64,000 bases of DNA, from contig CP136066.1 of assembly GCA_032622095.1 (NCBI GenBank), positions 108,335,319 through 108,399,318 on the forward strand. Direction: 5' to 3'. The translations under genes and the position numbers were made by a program. How positions within the stretch are numbered: the stretch's first letter is position 1; the number at the start of each line of letters is the position of its first letter. The notes under the pieces are model-generated. The model saw only the letters and a list, made by a program, of their open reading frames with translations. It was not told the DNA's origin and searched no databases. Of the stretch, positions 32,926 to 44,649 are shown piece by piece. The stretch comes from Siphonodentalium dalli (Eukaryota; Mollusca; Scaphopoda; Gadilida; Siphonodentaliidae).

Positions 32926-33194
32926 GTTTGGACATGCCATCTTGCTCATTTCCACTTGAGCAGACCTTTACTTGATTAACATGTTGTATAAAGTCTCGCT
33001 CGCAGTGTGGCAATCAAAGAAGAGTGCCTCAGTTCTATTTTAATCTTGAGGTCATAACAAAATAACTACAAATTAGTATAATTATAATGAAGGTTTGAAC
33101 ACTATGCATATCTTTAAAATTAAAACAATCATGAAGCCCTATAAATAATCAAATTTCAAGCCTACCAGAGTCCACATGATATATGTGAAGACTT

Positions 33195-33605
33195 ATTCAA
33201 GCCTGCAAATAATGTGTCATTTGCAGAATGAGGACCCCAGAGGGTGAATTTAGTGATGCTATCCCACACAGTGGGCTAGCATCACCAAATTCACCCTCTG
33301 GGGACCTCATTCTGCTTAGACCTCATCTTCTGGGATGTAACTATAGTCTCAAATTAACATTGTTTTTAGTTATTTTTCCCTTCTGTTCCGTTTCTATATC
33401 CCCTAATTTGAAGTAGAAAAAATGCATAATCGAGGTGACTAATGAGTGAACATCAACTGGGGAACTTCAATCTGATCCTAGGTCTCCCATAGAAGTTGAG
33501 GCCTAAGCAGAATGAGGTTCCCAGAAGGTGAATATGGTGATGCTATCCTGCATACTAAATTCACCCTCATTCTGCAAATGACACACACTACTTCCAGGCT
33601 TTGAC
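33195..33605. mobile_element. Family D element (D5)
   Basis: Ends CAAGCCTGCAAATAATG and ...CCAGGCTTTG. The first hairpin is complete (33225-33315); the second is shortened. Confidence 0.75.
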
Positions 33606-35524
33606 TGTTTTAAATAAAACAAAGGTAGGTCGTGGTTGAGTTGGACTCAGACAATGGTTTTAGCTTGACCTATATAAAAATTGATGTCATGAGGTCAATA
33701 TCATTGACAATATGGCCAATATGTAGTGCAAAATATAATAGAGCAGAAAGGGTCTAGTTACTACGAATCGGGTGGCTGGTCCGATTGGAGCAAAGACTAG
33801 TATAATGCACAAAATTCGGCATCAACTAAGTTTCTACTTCATGTATGTAAAAGTATATTTTAATATTTGCGTGCTCTCAATGTCTTTTGCTTAGACTACA
33901 TGAAATCAGAAATGTAGTAACCTAACCCCTCGAGCTATAATGGAGACTAGTGTAAAAAAAAAACTGTAACAGGTGACAGACTGACAATCTTTAAAAGGTT
34001 GAAAGTCGTTCTTTCCAACATCAAATGACTGGACTGAAGTATGTTGCTCCATTTTCATAAAAATATAAAATTATAATTGGTATTTAAATGACAACTTATG
34101 CCAACAATATAACAGTAAATTTAGTAATATTCCCATTTCATATGGTTATTAAAGAATATGTTCTCAAACAAAATAAATGGACAGAAAGGTGACCTACCAG
34201 TAGTTTCTAAGAAAATTCACTTAATAATAATGTGATATATCTGCACAATTAACTGCTCAACAGCATTTCTGCTATGCAAAATATGTCAAGAGAACATTCT
34301 GTATATAAAATTAATCACATTATGTTATTTTCAAATAGTAAACTTCTCTTCGATAACAATATATATGTTTCAATGGTTTTGGAAATTGTAATATCGAGTT
34401 CTAGTAACTGACTTATTTTAATATGTAATATCCTGTTAATGAGAATTTGCAGAAGATCAAAATGCAAAATGTTTGGGTATGGTATTAAAAGTTATCTGGA
34501 CATGAATTTGAATTCTAAAATCTTCTACAAATAGAGTTATCACTCCTGCAATAGGTCTGTGTACCGGAGATCACTCTCAGGTGCCTAATTATAAGTGTGA
34601 GCGTGATTATTACTTTTGGAGAAAATTCCCAATGATCACTATTATTTTGCATTGAGACATAAGTGTGAAATTGTCATCGCTATTATTATTTACAGCCTAA
34701 ATTATTAATTTCAGACTAATTGCTCACCCATCACTATTTTTAATTTCAGACTAATTCCTCACCCATCACTATAATAGGCACCTAAGAGTACCGGTAGTTT
34801 TTAATCATTGCAAGACTTTGGCTGTACATAAAAAAGTTGAAAGCTGGCATTAATTAAAAACTACACATATCTTGTATCATGATATATTTATAACACTACA
34901 ATTGAATATTATATATCACTATAACAATACAATTTAATATTATATATCACTATCACAAATAGCTTGATTATGATTGGTATATTGAAACCAATTCATCTTT
35001 TCAACCTTGCAACCCCATAATTATAACAGAAATAGAGGATATGATATTTATGAAACGAGTCTAAGAATTTTCAGTTTTCTCGAGCCTCCGGCGAAGATAT
35101 AGTGCGCTATTCTGTTCTCAGTTTGTGACATTATATCGTATGTTTATTAGATAAATACGAATTACATATTCTATTTATCGTATAACAATGTCCAAAACTA
35201 TATATTTCAAGATTATAATTGCGAGAATTTCGGCATCGCGTTGATTGACGCGCACGAATTTGACCTGCATTTAGTTAGAGACACGGCTCGAACTCGGCTG
35301 CCAATCAGAACACACTTTTTGTCAACAAACCAATCAAATTATCGGAAGGTGATATGAACTAGTAGTTCATATGAAATTGATTTATGACATACTTTCCAAA
35401 GTAAATAATGATTGAGTCATATGATAAAATAATATATGAGTCAGCTGTATGACCGTTAACATTTAAATATCGATGAAACTGAAGGTGGAATATTCAAGAT
35501 GGTTAAAGATACATAATCCAATTT
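33606..35524. other. No gene seen; two short tandem duplications
   Basis: AT-rich sequence. At 34698-34772 'atttcagactaattgctcac' + 'ccatcactat' occurs twice. At 34904-34966 'ataacaatacaatttaatat' + 'tatatatcactat' occurs twice. A 34745-34790 stretch pairs with 34555-34600 ('aggtgcctaattataagtg'). No exon recognised. Confidence 0.4.
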
Positions 35525-35690
35525 AACGCCCCAAAATTACTATTTCTTTGGGTTCTGGGATAAACAATATTAGATTTGAGCCAAGGAACCCACCCATCAA
35601 AGCCCAGAGTTATCAGGTTTTGAGTTTTGAAATCTGTTATTTTCACCACCTTGAATATTTGGCAGTCTGGCAAATATTCAACGAATGCCG
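35525..35690. repeat. Dispersed non-coding repeat (R2)
   Basis: Matches 28615-28720 over about 100 bp. The 158- and 131-codon frames on opposite strands across this repeat and the next element have no domain features and are not called as genes. Confidence 0.5.
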
Positions 35691-35926
35691 ACCGACATAC
35701 TCTCGATACCAAATCATTAATTTTCGGCAAATTTAACTCGATTCTGATAACTGAAGTGGCATTCCAAGAAATATTGTTGTTGAAATCTGATGATATGGGG
35801 ACGATCGAATTGTGTACCTTTAATCTATTCGCTGCAACAATTCCAACAACAAATAATTCTATGAAACTCAATTGTAGAATACACAGGAGAAATGCATGCA
35901 TTGCACATATTTCACATACAAGTGTT

Positions 35927-36214
35927 TTAACCTTTTCTATATTAAATGGATTCTCCCATCCAGTTATAAATGTACACATCGGAACATTCTACTGTCCATT
36001 TGGAGGGGTGTTCAGGCAATAAATGCAGACAACAGACATAAAAACAGATAATACAAGATCAGAATGTTTCATATTCATAGGTGGGAAATGTTCAGATAAT
36101 AAGTTCAACAATCGACCTATGGTACCTATGGCCGTTTGATGAACTTATTATCTGAATATTTCCGAACGGAACTACTTGCCATTGAGTATTTAGTATAGAA
36201 ACTGAAAGGGTTAA
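35927..36214. mobile_element. Family C TTAA-flanked element (C3)
   Basis: TTAA at 35927-35930 and 36211-36214. In reverse orientation to C1: 'tggattctcccatccagttataaatgta' at the left and 'gttcagataataagttcaaca' at the right. Confidence 0.8.
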
Positions 36215-36469
36215 AAGATAGATTTTCAATGAAAAAAGTTATGTTCTAAAAATAGTAACAATTCCTGTCTCAGTTTGTGGGGGGAAATATCTCCAAGTGA
36301 CAGGTCTCTCTGAGTCAAAATTATCATTCTATAACCCTATTAAAATCAATAAGGAAATTTGGTTAAAAATAGTGTCTCGCTTCAGGGCCACAATTACAAA
36401 AACAACAACATTTTTATAATACCTGATTTCAAAACTACAAATAGCTTATTTTGTGAATAATCTACATGT

Positions 36470-37100
36470 ATTTATAAAAGAGTAGGATCTGTCTGTCCAT
36501 CTGATTTTCTCCCAGACTGCTGTTCCGATTTCAACCAAATTTGGTGTGGTGACTCGGGGTAACTTGGTTGAGGTTATAACGGTGTTAGTTTAAAATAAAT
36601 TTGATTTAATAATTTTAACTGAATAAATAAAATAAAAAATTGATTTTAAAATAAGCTCACTATGGGCCTATTTCAGAATAAAATAAGTCCAATATGAACC
36701 TATGTCACTATTTAGGTCCAATATGAACCTATTTATTTGATGTGTTTTTACTGCGGCCCATGCCATCCAATGGAATAACAGGTATAAGTCCGCTATGGGT
36801 TAATACCAGAATCAAATAAGTTCAATATGAACCAATGTCAATATTTAGGTCCAATATGAACCTATCTGCACGAGGATATATTGAAGTAGCATAATAAATA
36901 TTATATCTATATATAAAGGAATACGATCTGTCTGTCATGTGCATGAAGCACACACAGGGGCCACAGGATGCTAATGCACAAAGGAGCCAAAGGCCCCTCC
37001 AATGCTAAATAGAGGCTCCCAAAAGAGCCTTTTTCAGCTAGTTTTCAGATAAAACTGAGAGTAGTATATTATTTTGTCCAAAAAGACATAATAAAGAGGT
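36470..37100 (+). repeat. Low-copy repeats with 'ggtccaatatgaacctat' units
   Basis: 'gatctgtctgtc' words start two segments (36487 and 36925). Between them 'aataagtccaatatgaaccta' and 'tatttaggtccaatatgaacctat' recur four times at 36690-36870. 36595-36680 is A/T-rich. Non-coding. Confidence 0.5.
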
Positions 37101-37434
37101 TTATTTCTGATTTAGCCAAGCTTACGTGTAATTCATGGTGAAATCTCTTTGTTGAAATGAAATTTGGAGGGTCCTAACAAGATAGAGTTCTCCGAACATC
37201 TTGAGATTTTCTGTTCTGAAAATAGCCCCTTTCTCTGCCCCAGGAATGTGATAAGAAAATGAAGGAATTATAAATAAAATTGATATTAATTGTATAGATA
37301 ACAAGATTGATAAAAGCTTTTCCTGACAGGTCACAGGTGTCCTCAAATCATATCTATTATTTTATACCCTGGAATCTACATAGAACTTGCTAGGAAGAGA
37401 TGCACTATCTTTAACTATTTCACAGCTACACAAG
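37101..37434. other. No gene seen
   Basis: A 74-codon minus-strand frame is present without any recognisable domain; not called. Confidence 0.35.
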
Positions 37435-37577
37435 TGGGATAATGTCACCAAATTCACCCTCTGGGAACCTCATTCTGCTTATGCCTCAACTTCTTTGGGA
37501 AACCTGGGATCAGATTGAAGTTCCCCAGTTAAAGTATTGGCACAGGGTTTTCGCAAAATTTCTAAGGAAGGGTTAAA
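37435..37577. mobile_element. Fused fragments of families D and B
   Basis: 37440-37535 is part of family D ('gtcaccaaattcaccctctgggaacctcattctgctta'). It runs directly into 'ggcacagggttttcgcaaaatttctaaggaagggttaa', the right end of family B. Confidence 0.65.
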
Positions 37578-38033
37578 TGTGCTCCATAATAATAATTAAC
37601 TTTCCCCTATTTATAATAATTAACTTTCCCCTATTTATTTCCATAAAAACAACTGAAAATATGTACTGAAATTTGTCTGCATTTAAAGGTTACAATATAC
37701 TGCTGTAATTTACCCCAATATTCTACCTACAAAAATTATCAGTTGATTAGTCTAGCTGACTCTAGAATAACAATGTGCCCATATATTCAACCAACTGATT
37801 TTAGTCATTTAGGTAAAGATGTGACGTTGGTTCATGTTGTGTTTTATGGGGGTATAAAACACATGCCGAAATGAGTGTTGATTAATCAACAGGTAGGATT
37901 TAAAAAAAAGTGTAGCTGGTAAATCACTGACAGTTTGAAGAGTTTGTTCCAAGACATATGGAGCATCATATCCAAACAGCATATAATTTTACCCAGTGTA
38001 ATTTCAATGCAGAATATTAACCTTGCTCGCATA
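37578..38033. other. No gene; 26-bp direct duplication
   Basis: 'ataataattaactttcccct' + 'atttat' is repeated directly at 37588-37638. The rest is featureless. Confidence 0.45.
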
Positions 38034-38250
38034 TACAGTAATGCACTAAGTAATCGACCCCTTAACCACAGCAGAATTATGGGTAACTTTTCAGGATTTA
38101 GTCGGAAATATGGCTTGTCGCCATTCATTGGAAAGCTCTCGGAGAGAGCTTTCCGATGAATGGCAACAAGCCATATTTCCGACTAAATCCTGAAAAGTTA
38201 CCCATAATTCTGCTGTGGTTAAGGGGTCGATTACTTAGGGCATTACTGTA
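38034..38250. mobile_element. Family A palindromic TA element (A7)
   Basis: TA-flanked, arms of about 105 bp, nearly perfect palindrome with 'ctctcggagagag' centre. Confidence 0.88.
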
Positions 38251-38481
38251 AACAAGTTAATGATATGTATGAAAATATTAGTGATTTTCATGAACATTCG
38301 GATCCATAAGGAAACAGCAATTTAATGGCCTGGTTTACGACCCCATCCTACAACTTGTTTCCTACATTTAAAAAAATAAATTATTTACTGGTTTGAATTA
38401 TGCATGCTCCTGTGGTTAAAAGCTCCTGTGGTTAAAATATGAAACATGTGGCAAAGAAAATAGTTGACGGAAGAGTCTTTT

Positions 38482-38616
38482 CAGGGGAGGAGCCAGGAGC
38501 CTGACAGGGGGGCTATAGCTACCATGCTGACATTGCAGATTTCCCCGATGGGGCTAACACTCCCCAAAAGGGGGGCTGTAACCCCTCCCCTGACACCTCT
38601 TCTGGTGCCACCCCTG
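38482..38616. mobile_element. hAT-like MITE with 8-bp duplication
   Basis: Ends CAGGGGAGGAGCCAGGA and, at the right, TCTGGTGCCACCCCTG are inverted. They are flanked by AGTCTTTT (38474-38481) and ATTCTTTT (38617-38624), an 8-bp duplication with one mismatch. CAGGGG-type ends and an 8-bp duplication are hAT features. 135 bp, no coding capacity. Confidence 0.75.
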
Positions 38617-38652
38617 ATTCTTTTCCATTACATTTCCCTTCATGTCTATTAT

Positions 38653-39036
38653 TTAACCATTCATATGGAATGGATTCTCCCATTCAGTTATAAAAGTAAA
38701 CATTGGAATGGTTTATTATTCATCAGGAGCAATGTTCAGGAATTACAGTAATGCCCTAATTAATCGACTCCATAACCACAGCAGAATTATGGGTAACTTT
38801 TCAGGATTTAGTCGGAAATATGGCTTGTTGCCATTCTCGGGGGTAACTGAAAAGTTACCCATAATTCTGCTGTGGTTATGGAGTCGATTAATTAGGGCAT
38901 TACGCAGAAGGATTCCTAATCATTAGTGAGATATGTTCAGATAATAAGTTCAACAAACGCCATAGACTATGGTCGTTTGTTGAATTTATAATCTGAACAG
39001 TTCCTAAGGGATGAGTATTTAGTATAGAAAGGGTGA
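38653..39036. mobile_element. Family C element carrying a nested family A element
   Basis: The TTAA start at 38653 and the family C left part end at 'gcaatgttcagg'. After the insertion at 38744-38903 the right part resumes ('gcagaaggattcctaatcatt ... gtatagaaagggtgaac'). Confidence 0.75.
38744..38903. mobile_element. Family A element (A8), nested and internally shortened
   Basis: The left arm runs to 'gttgccattctcggggg' and the right arm restarts at 'taactgaaaagttacccataattctgctgtgg'. The last bases of the right end (CTGTA) are replaced by 'gcag'. Confidence 0.8.
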
Positions 39037-39259
39037 ACTGTTTTATAGAAAGAAATACCTCAGATATTTATACATGTAATAAAAGATATCGTTTTCAAAA
39101 ATCTTGTGAAATTCGTGTATAGTTTCACTGTTTGAAGAGGCGATAAAATTATTTTTCCCTCCTACATCTATTGCTTCCAATAAAATGTTTGTAAACCAGG
39201 CTATAATATTGGTGTAGCCTAAACCAATTGTTTCAAGTTTCATACTAAAGCCCCCTACG

Positions 39260-41285
39260 TTAGAGAGACAATTTCCTCTGCCTTTCACCATCGCGGAAGT
39301 TTTTGTCGAACCTCTGATACATTTCACCTGAAATCTCACCCGTAAGAAGCTTTTGTAATAGCGGACGTTTATCACTATCATCAACAGTTTTCTGGACAGG
39401 ACTAGAGTTTTCCTTTCTTGAAGAATAAAGATCCAAAGGATAACGTGAGTCCACATATCCTCGAAGAACCTTTTCTAATTCTGACATGTTTTTACCACCA
39501 GAATTTTTCGAACATTTCAGACTAGTTTGTGCCGGTTTCATAGCTTTCTGTTTTTTCTGATCCTCTGCCTGAGCATTCAACAGAATCATTCTAAGTTTAC
39601 TCTCGAAAAAATCGGTGCTAGATGAAACTGTCGGTGAAGTTGGCATAGAAACCGATGATGACTTAGATTTATTTGGTTGAGCTTGAACATCATCACTATT
39701 CTTTAGAGGAACACTAGTATTAGATTCGCATAATACAGTTGATGAGTCAGGCAGAATAGCGTCATCTTCCAATGAGTAATCATTACTCAGAAGACAATTA
39801 TCACTATCGTTAGACGACCAATTTTGTTGAGTCATTCCTGAAATGAGCGAACAAACCTGCTCATCTCCGAGATTATCACAATATTGAAGTGCAAAATCCA
39901 AAAAGTCCTCCGACGATGACTGGTGGTCCAATGTCGCTGAATTTTCTGCCTCCTGATATGGCATTGTGGGAAAAGCATGACCTGATGAAACTGTACCCGA
40001 AGAACCTGAGCATGATTTGTGAATAGGTTTGGAAATGACATCTGTTTTTTCGGCGAAATGTGTTTCGAGATTGCCTTTCCACATCGGATCAGTTTCTGAT
40101 AGCAGATGTTCAAGATCACTGAAAGTACTACTATCTGGTACAACTTTCGTCGTCATAGAAGACTTTGTCGCTCTTGATTTCTCAATTTTCTTGCTCAACT
40201 GTTCCAGAATGTTTGTACGCAAGAAAGACGGCAGCATTTGAGACTCGCTATCCACCTTATCACTTAGAAGGGAGCGCAGTAATGTTCTTTGACGTTTTTT
40301 ATGTAGATCAAAATCTCCAGTTTCACAATGCTTCCGTTTTGTTGAATCGGGTTCAGTTTTAAAAATATGACTTCTTTGATTCACTTGTTTGCGATCTTTT
40401 TCGCAGTTTGGAGTCACTATGGTATCTGTGTTACAACAATGAGCACTGTTAGCAGAATTATTATTATTGTTGTTGTTTACTAACTCATTAAAATCACAGT
40501 AACTTGGCAGCTGGCCATTAAACATGGAACTATTCAGACATTGTGAGCCAGGAGAGATTGAGGAATTATTAACATTCACAGTTGATGTTTGGTTGTAAGC
40601 GTTTTGGTTGAAAGTTGAAGGGTCTGGAATGTATAATGGTTGATCATCTCGCTTTCTTGTGTCATTATCCAGATTTTTCAAAAAATCATAGAGAAAATCC
40701 AAGTTATTCAGATCAGTAAAATCAGGTTGCTCTATCGAACTTGAAAACATTTCCAGATCTGAATTATTGAATGATGATGAATCTAGAGGTAAATTATCAT
40801 TGAAAGTATTAAGTGAAGGACACGTGTTGTGCAGCATGGAATCGGGACTAGTTTCGTTCTTAATGCATGTCAGAATGTTAGACACACCATCCGAGTCAAT
40901 AATCATGGGATCACATTGGCTTTCACAAATTCTTGACACGTCGCTAACGACTTCACTAGGCTGGTTACTAATGAAGTCTGGCTGTTCGTGAGAATCATAA
41001 TATTCATGCTCCATCGTAGAGATGTCTGAAGGGCTGCCCCTTGGTGAGTAGTTCGAATTAGCACCATTGCTGCTACCTAGAGGGCTGCCGGACATAGAGT
41101 TTCCACTGTGGTAACCGCTGCTTAGTCCATCTGTGTCTGCTTCCTCGGACATATCTGATGTGCTACTAGCACCGCCAGGTGATGAGCCAGCATAATCATT
41201 AAAATCCATGCTCCCAGTCATGGTGGTTACCACAGGACCTTGCATCGTTGATTGATTGCCTTGGACTTCGTGACTATTGTCCTCA
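39260..41285 (-). CDS. Last coding exon of an LxxLL-motif protein, possible nuclear-receptor coregulator
   Basis: Open for 661 codons from ATG 41245 to TAA 39260. The frame extends 13 codons upstream to a good acceptor (ttctttccag|T at 41285, phase 2), so the protein probably starts in an upstream exon. Residue numbers are from ATG 41245. Ser/Gly-rich N-terminus (TDGLSSGYHSGNSMSGSP, about 38-55); acidic/hydrophobic segment about 175-192 (DLNNLDFLYDFLKNL); Asn run about 257-265; basic KKRQR at 316-320, a possible nuclear signal. LxxLL motifs are LRSLL (323-327), LEHLL (378-382) and LQKLL (630-634). Largely disordered composition. LxxLL boxes contact nuclear-receptor ligand-binding domains; three of them plus a basic stretch suggest a transcription coregulator. 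I do not recognise the ortholog. Base composition and sustained frame contrast sharply with the flanks, so the gene is real. Confidence 0.85.
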
Positions 41286-41754
41286 CTGGAAAGAATGAAG
41301 AAAAATTAATTTAACAAAATTATAACATTATAATGAGAGGCCGATCACGATCATCTGATGGTTAAACCATACGACTACAACAATCGAAACCATCCAGCGA
41401 GCGTACTAATTACCTCCACTCAAAGACCAATATTTCAGCGTTATACAGTCAGCTCCAAGCCTGCGATGTTTATATAATAGAGAATTTGTTATATTTTAAA
41501 TATTTTGAGGTGTTGACAGATACATTGGTTCAGCTAGTAAAGCTACCCCAATAACATAGTCTGGTTTTCAAACAATTCGCATCATTAAAAATTATATGCA
41601 GGAGGGGAAAAAAATAATGAAAGTGTCCATTTAGTATAGAAAGGTTTAACACACGAGTGGTCCAAAGCATGCAGTCACCATCACAGTGTGAACGACATCA
41701 TAACCTCGTCACAGTGAAACTCAGCATTCTGCCAGCGAGTGTCGATCTCATAAC
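41286..41754. other. Intron or flank of the minus-strand gene, no further exon seen
   Basis: No upstream exon of the 39260-41285 gene recognised. Contains 'ggccgatcacgatcatctgatggttaaaccata' near 41340, similar to the right end of the P7 element, and a family C edge near 41628-41650. Confidence 0.4.
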
Positions 41755-42192
41755 CAAGCCTGCAAATAGTGTGTCTGTCAGTTGCAGAATGAGGTACCCG
41801 GAGGGTGAATGAATTTAGTGATGCTATCCCGCACAGTAAATTCACCCTCTGGGAACATTCTGCTTACAGGCCTCATGGGAGATATACATGTACATGGAGG
41901 ATCAGATTGATGTTCCCCAGTTGAAGTTGGTGATGTTCACCCATTAGTCATCTTGGGTATGCATTTTATCTCCTGCAAATTATGGGATATAGAAACTTTT
42001 CAGAAGTGAAAAAGTAATTAAAAACAATGTTAATTTGAGACCAGATACTTCCCAGAAGGTGAGGCTTAAGCAGAATTAGGTCCACAGAGGGTGAATTTGG
42101 TGATGCTAACCCACTGTGCGGGATAGCATCACTACAATTCACCCTCTGGGGACCTCATCCTGCAAATGACAGACACACAATTTGCAGGCTTG
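41755..42192. mobile_element. Family D element with 8-bp duplication (D7)
   Basis: Ends CAAGCCTG ... CAGGCTTG, flanked by CTCATAAC (41747-41754) and CTCATATC (42193-42200). Both internal hairpins are present, the first shortened. Confidence 0.85.
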
Positions 42193-42214
42193 CTCATATC
42201 TTATTGACAGTGAT

Positions 42215-42625
42215 TACAAACCAAGCACTCTAACCGGGAAGTCGGTAGCCGAGAGGTACGTAGCGTACTGGTCTCTCGTGCTAGCGGACCGGGGATCGCA
42301 ACCTGGTCAGGCTATGCTGACAAAAATCAGAACTCTGTCAGATAACAAGTTTGTCAGGCCAAAAAGTCTCATTCGAGATCACTGAATAAGATCCGAATGC
42401 AAAAATGCTGACTTCCCCCATTACAACATTTGTCCAGGTATGTTGTCATGGTACAGTACGCTGTCCGATCGGGCGCGGACATTAATGGCTGACCCGTGTA
42501 CATGCCTCGGTGTATGCATGTTAAAGAACGCTACTGGGGTCACCACAGGGTTATAAAGTTACTCAGCTGTGGTAGCACCTGGGCCGGCTCATAATTGTCA
42601 GTAAATGGCAGCGAGATGTCAAAGG
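42215..42625 (+). mobile_element. tRNA-derived SINE
   Basis: 42230-42315 looks like a degenerate tRNA: an A-box-like 'gtagccgagaggtac', and 'ggggatcgcaacctg' in the place of a B box. Then comes a body with 'ccgatcgggcgcggacatta' and 'gtatgcatgttaaagaacgc', and an A-rich end 'ggaagaagaaaaaaagaa'. The pol III promoter plus A-rich tail is the SINE layout; the 'gcatgttaaagaacgct' word resembles conserved SINE core/tail segments known from molluscs (from memory, not checked). Confidence 0.65.
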
Positions 42626-42730
42626 AAGAAGAAAAAAAGAACCACTGAGCTACCGAGCTCATACGTTACGGTAGGACCTTTTTCCCTCTCCGCTTCTCCC
42701 TGCTGTTGGTGGGCAGAGGTCAACTACCTA

Positions 42731-42976
42731 TTAACACTTTCACAATGGGAGCTGCGCTGGTGCAGCATTAAGTTCATGTGCCAGTTCATTCTCTTATATA
42801 TGCATGTCTCCCACAGGGAGAGAATGCACTGGCTTACAAGGTCAACGTAAATATTATTAGTCCAATGTATTCTATTATATATGGAAGCTCCCTATGGGAG
42901 ACTCACACATATAAGAGGATGCATTGGCACAGAGTTTTAGCTAAATTTCAGGAGTATCCAATGACTGAAGGGTTAA
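42731..42976. mobile_element. Family B element (B6)
   Basis: TTAA at 42731-42734 and 42973-42976. Opposite orientation to B2; the first hairpin is shortened. Confidence 0.82.
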
Positions 42977-43265
42977 ATCTATTCCTCTCAATTTACAAAG
43001 CTGGGTTGGTTTTATGATGCCATGCTAGATAACCTTATGATGCCATAGCAGATAAGCTGGCATATAGGAAAGCTTCCTTACGAAGAGGAGACAAATCAGT
43101 TAAATCGATCTGCACATTACAAAAGGGATGATTATATAAATGGAGGTCTCTATTCAAACAGACAGTTTAGTTCCCCACTGGCCCCCAGATAGTTGGGATA
43201 CTGTGAATATTTTCATTAAAAGTATTACAGGAATCGCTGACGTCCTATGGGATTTGAGCCAGGGC
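42977..43265. other. No gene seen
   Basis: No feature beyond the 8-bp duplication of the next element. Confidence 0.35.
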
Positions 43266-43519
43266 CAAGCCTTGAAATAGGGTGTCTGTCATTTGCAGAA
43301 TGAGGTTCCCAGAGGGTGAATTTAGTGATGCTACCCCGCAGAGTGGGCTAGCATCACCAAATTCACCCTCTGGGGACCTCATTCTGCTTACACCTCAGCA
43401 GAATGAGGTTCCCAGAGGGTGAATTTGGTGATGCTAGCCCGCTATGCGGGGTAGCATCACTAAATTCACCCTCTGGGGACCTCATTCTGCAAATGACAGA
43501 CACCCTATTTCAAGGCTTG
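43266..43519. mobile_element. Family D element, compact copy with perfect 8-bp duplication (D8)
   Basis: GCCAGGGC occurs at 43258-43265 and 43520-43527, with ends CAAGCCTTG ... CAAGGCTTG. The left hairpin and right hairpin are themselves reverse complements, so the whole 254 bp folds three ways (two local hairpins or one long hairpin). It lacks the middle roughly 180 bp of full copies. Confidence 0.9.
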
Positions 43520-43703
43520 GCCAGGGCAATACATTAAATGATGCAATGTGCATCATGTTATATGACATTATCATCATTTACGGGGCTGAAGATATGAGAG
43601 AAACCCATTTTACTGTTTAGCTTCGAAAATACAAAAGGACAGGCCAATAATAGATTGTTAAAGTGAATCAATATACTAATGGTGGTGACATTTAATATAA
43701 ATA

Positions 43704-43752
43704 TATACAGAGAGAGAGAGAGAGGGAAAGAGAGAGTGAGGGAGGGGAAATA
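43704..43752. repeat. (AG)n microsatellite
   Basis: An imperfect AG run 'agagagagagagaggg' followed by 'aaagagagagtgaggg'. Confidence 0.85.
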
Positions 43753-43835
43753 TATAGAGATAATTATACATGTAACCATATCATAATCATGCCAACAACT
43801 GTTTCAGTTATCAAATCGCAATGCCAAAATTAGTC

Positions 43836-43983
43836 CAGGGGTAGCATCATGATTTCCATGCAGGGACTATGATCCCCGACAGAAGAGCTTTAGGATCCCT
43901 AATGGGTCGACCATTGCATATCTCCCCAATCCTCCTCAACAGAGGGGCTGTATCCCTGACTCCCTCCCCTGAAGCCACCCATG
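43836..43983. mobile_element. hAT-like MITE with perfect 8-bp duplication
   Basis: AATTAGTC at 43828-43835 and 43984-43991. Ends CAGGGGTAGC and AGCCACCCATG (the right tip mutated from CACCCCTG). 148 bp; shares 'gatccccgacag' with the element at 49799-50548. Confidence 0.82.
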
Positions 43984-43991
43984 AATTAGTC

Positions 43992-44649
43992 GTGATTAGT
44001 CTGTGCTTGTGCATCAACATATATGTATTATTATATGAGTTATAATGCGCCATTTCATAACTAACTTATATAATAATACATATTAAATGCACAGGTTTAT
44101 AAATATCAGAACAAAATCATTTTAATTCAAAACTAATGCTATACTTTCTTATAGAATCTTTTTAAATCATGAAAATAAAGTGGAAAAATCTATTTTTAAC
44201 AAGATAAATATCTGGGTTCTAGGCTGCATTTAATGTGTCAACTTATACATGGTATTTTTATTGGAATCTAAATTAAAAGCAATATAGATATTATAACAAT
44301 TAACCTCAATCCCTGATTATGTTTTTAAACTTGTCTACAATGCACCATAGGCCATTTGTTGAACTTATTATCCAAATATTTCCCATAAATGAATATGAAT
44401 CATTTTGATCTTGTTTTATCTGTTTTTATTACACTCCTATGTGCGAGTTCCATTGAACCTCCGTTAATTAAAAATGGTAATATCACTAGTGAATTATGTT
44501 ATTTCTTGTAACGTCATTTACGTTACGTCGCTTTAATACCGATCTAGACTGAACTTTCGATGGTTGATCTTTCTCCACATTGAGGCTTTCATGCATTCGT
44601 TTTGGATGTTTTAATCATATATGGCGAACCAAATTGATGCGGAAGTGTA
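43992..44649. other. No gene; small family C fragment
   Basis: 44345-44440 has 'ccataggccatttgttgaacttatta' and 'tttcccataaatgaatatgaatc' from family C. The rest is AT-rich. Confidence 0.45.

Noticed and set aside
35503-36022. Overlapping 158- and 131-codon frames on opposite strands
   Set aside because: They cross a dispersed repeat (matches 28615-28720) and a TTAA element; no domain, no splice logic, and opposite frames are both open by chance.
37122-37346. 74-codon minus-strand frame
   Set aside because: Hydrophobic start but no support from repeats, splice sites or similarity; likely chance in AT-rich DNA.
39832-40362. Frames on both strands inside the LxxLL exon
   Set aside because: Shadows of the 661-codon frame, which is longer and has a proper acceptor at its upstream end.
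42230-42315. Functional tRNA gene
   Set aside because: The tRNA-like region is degenerate and fused to a longer body with an A-rich tail, so it is better explained as a SINE head.
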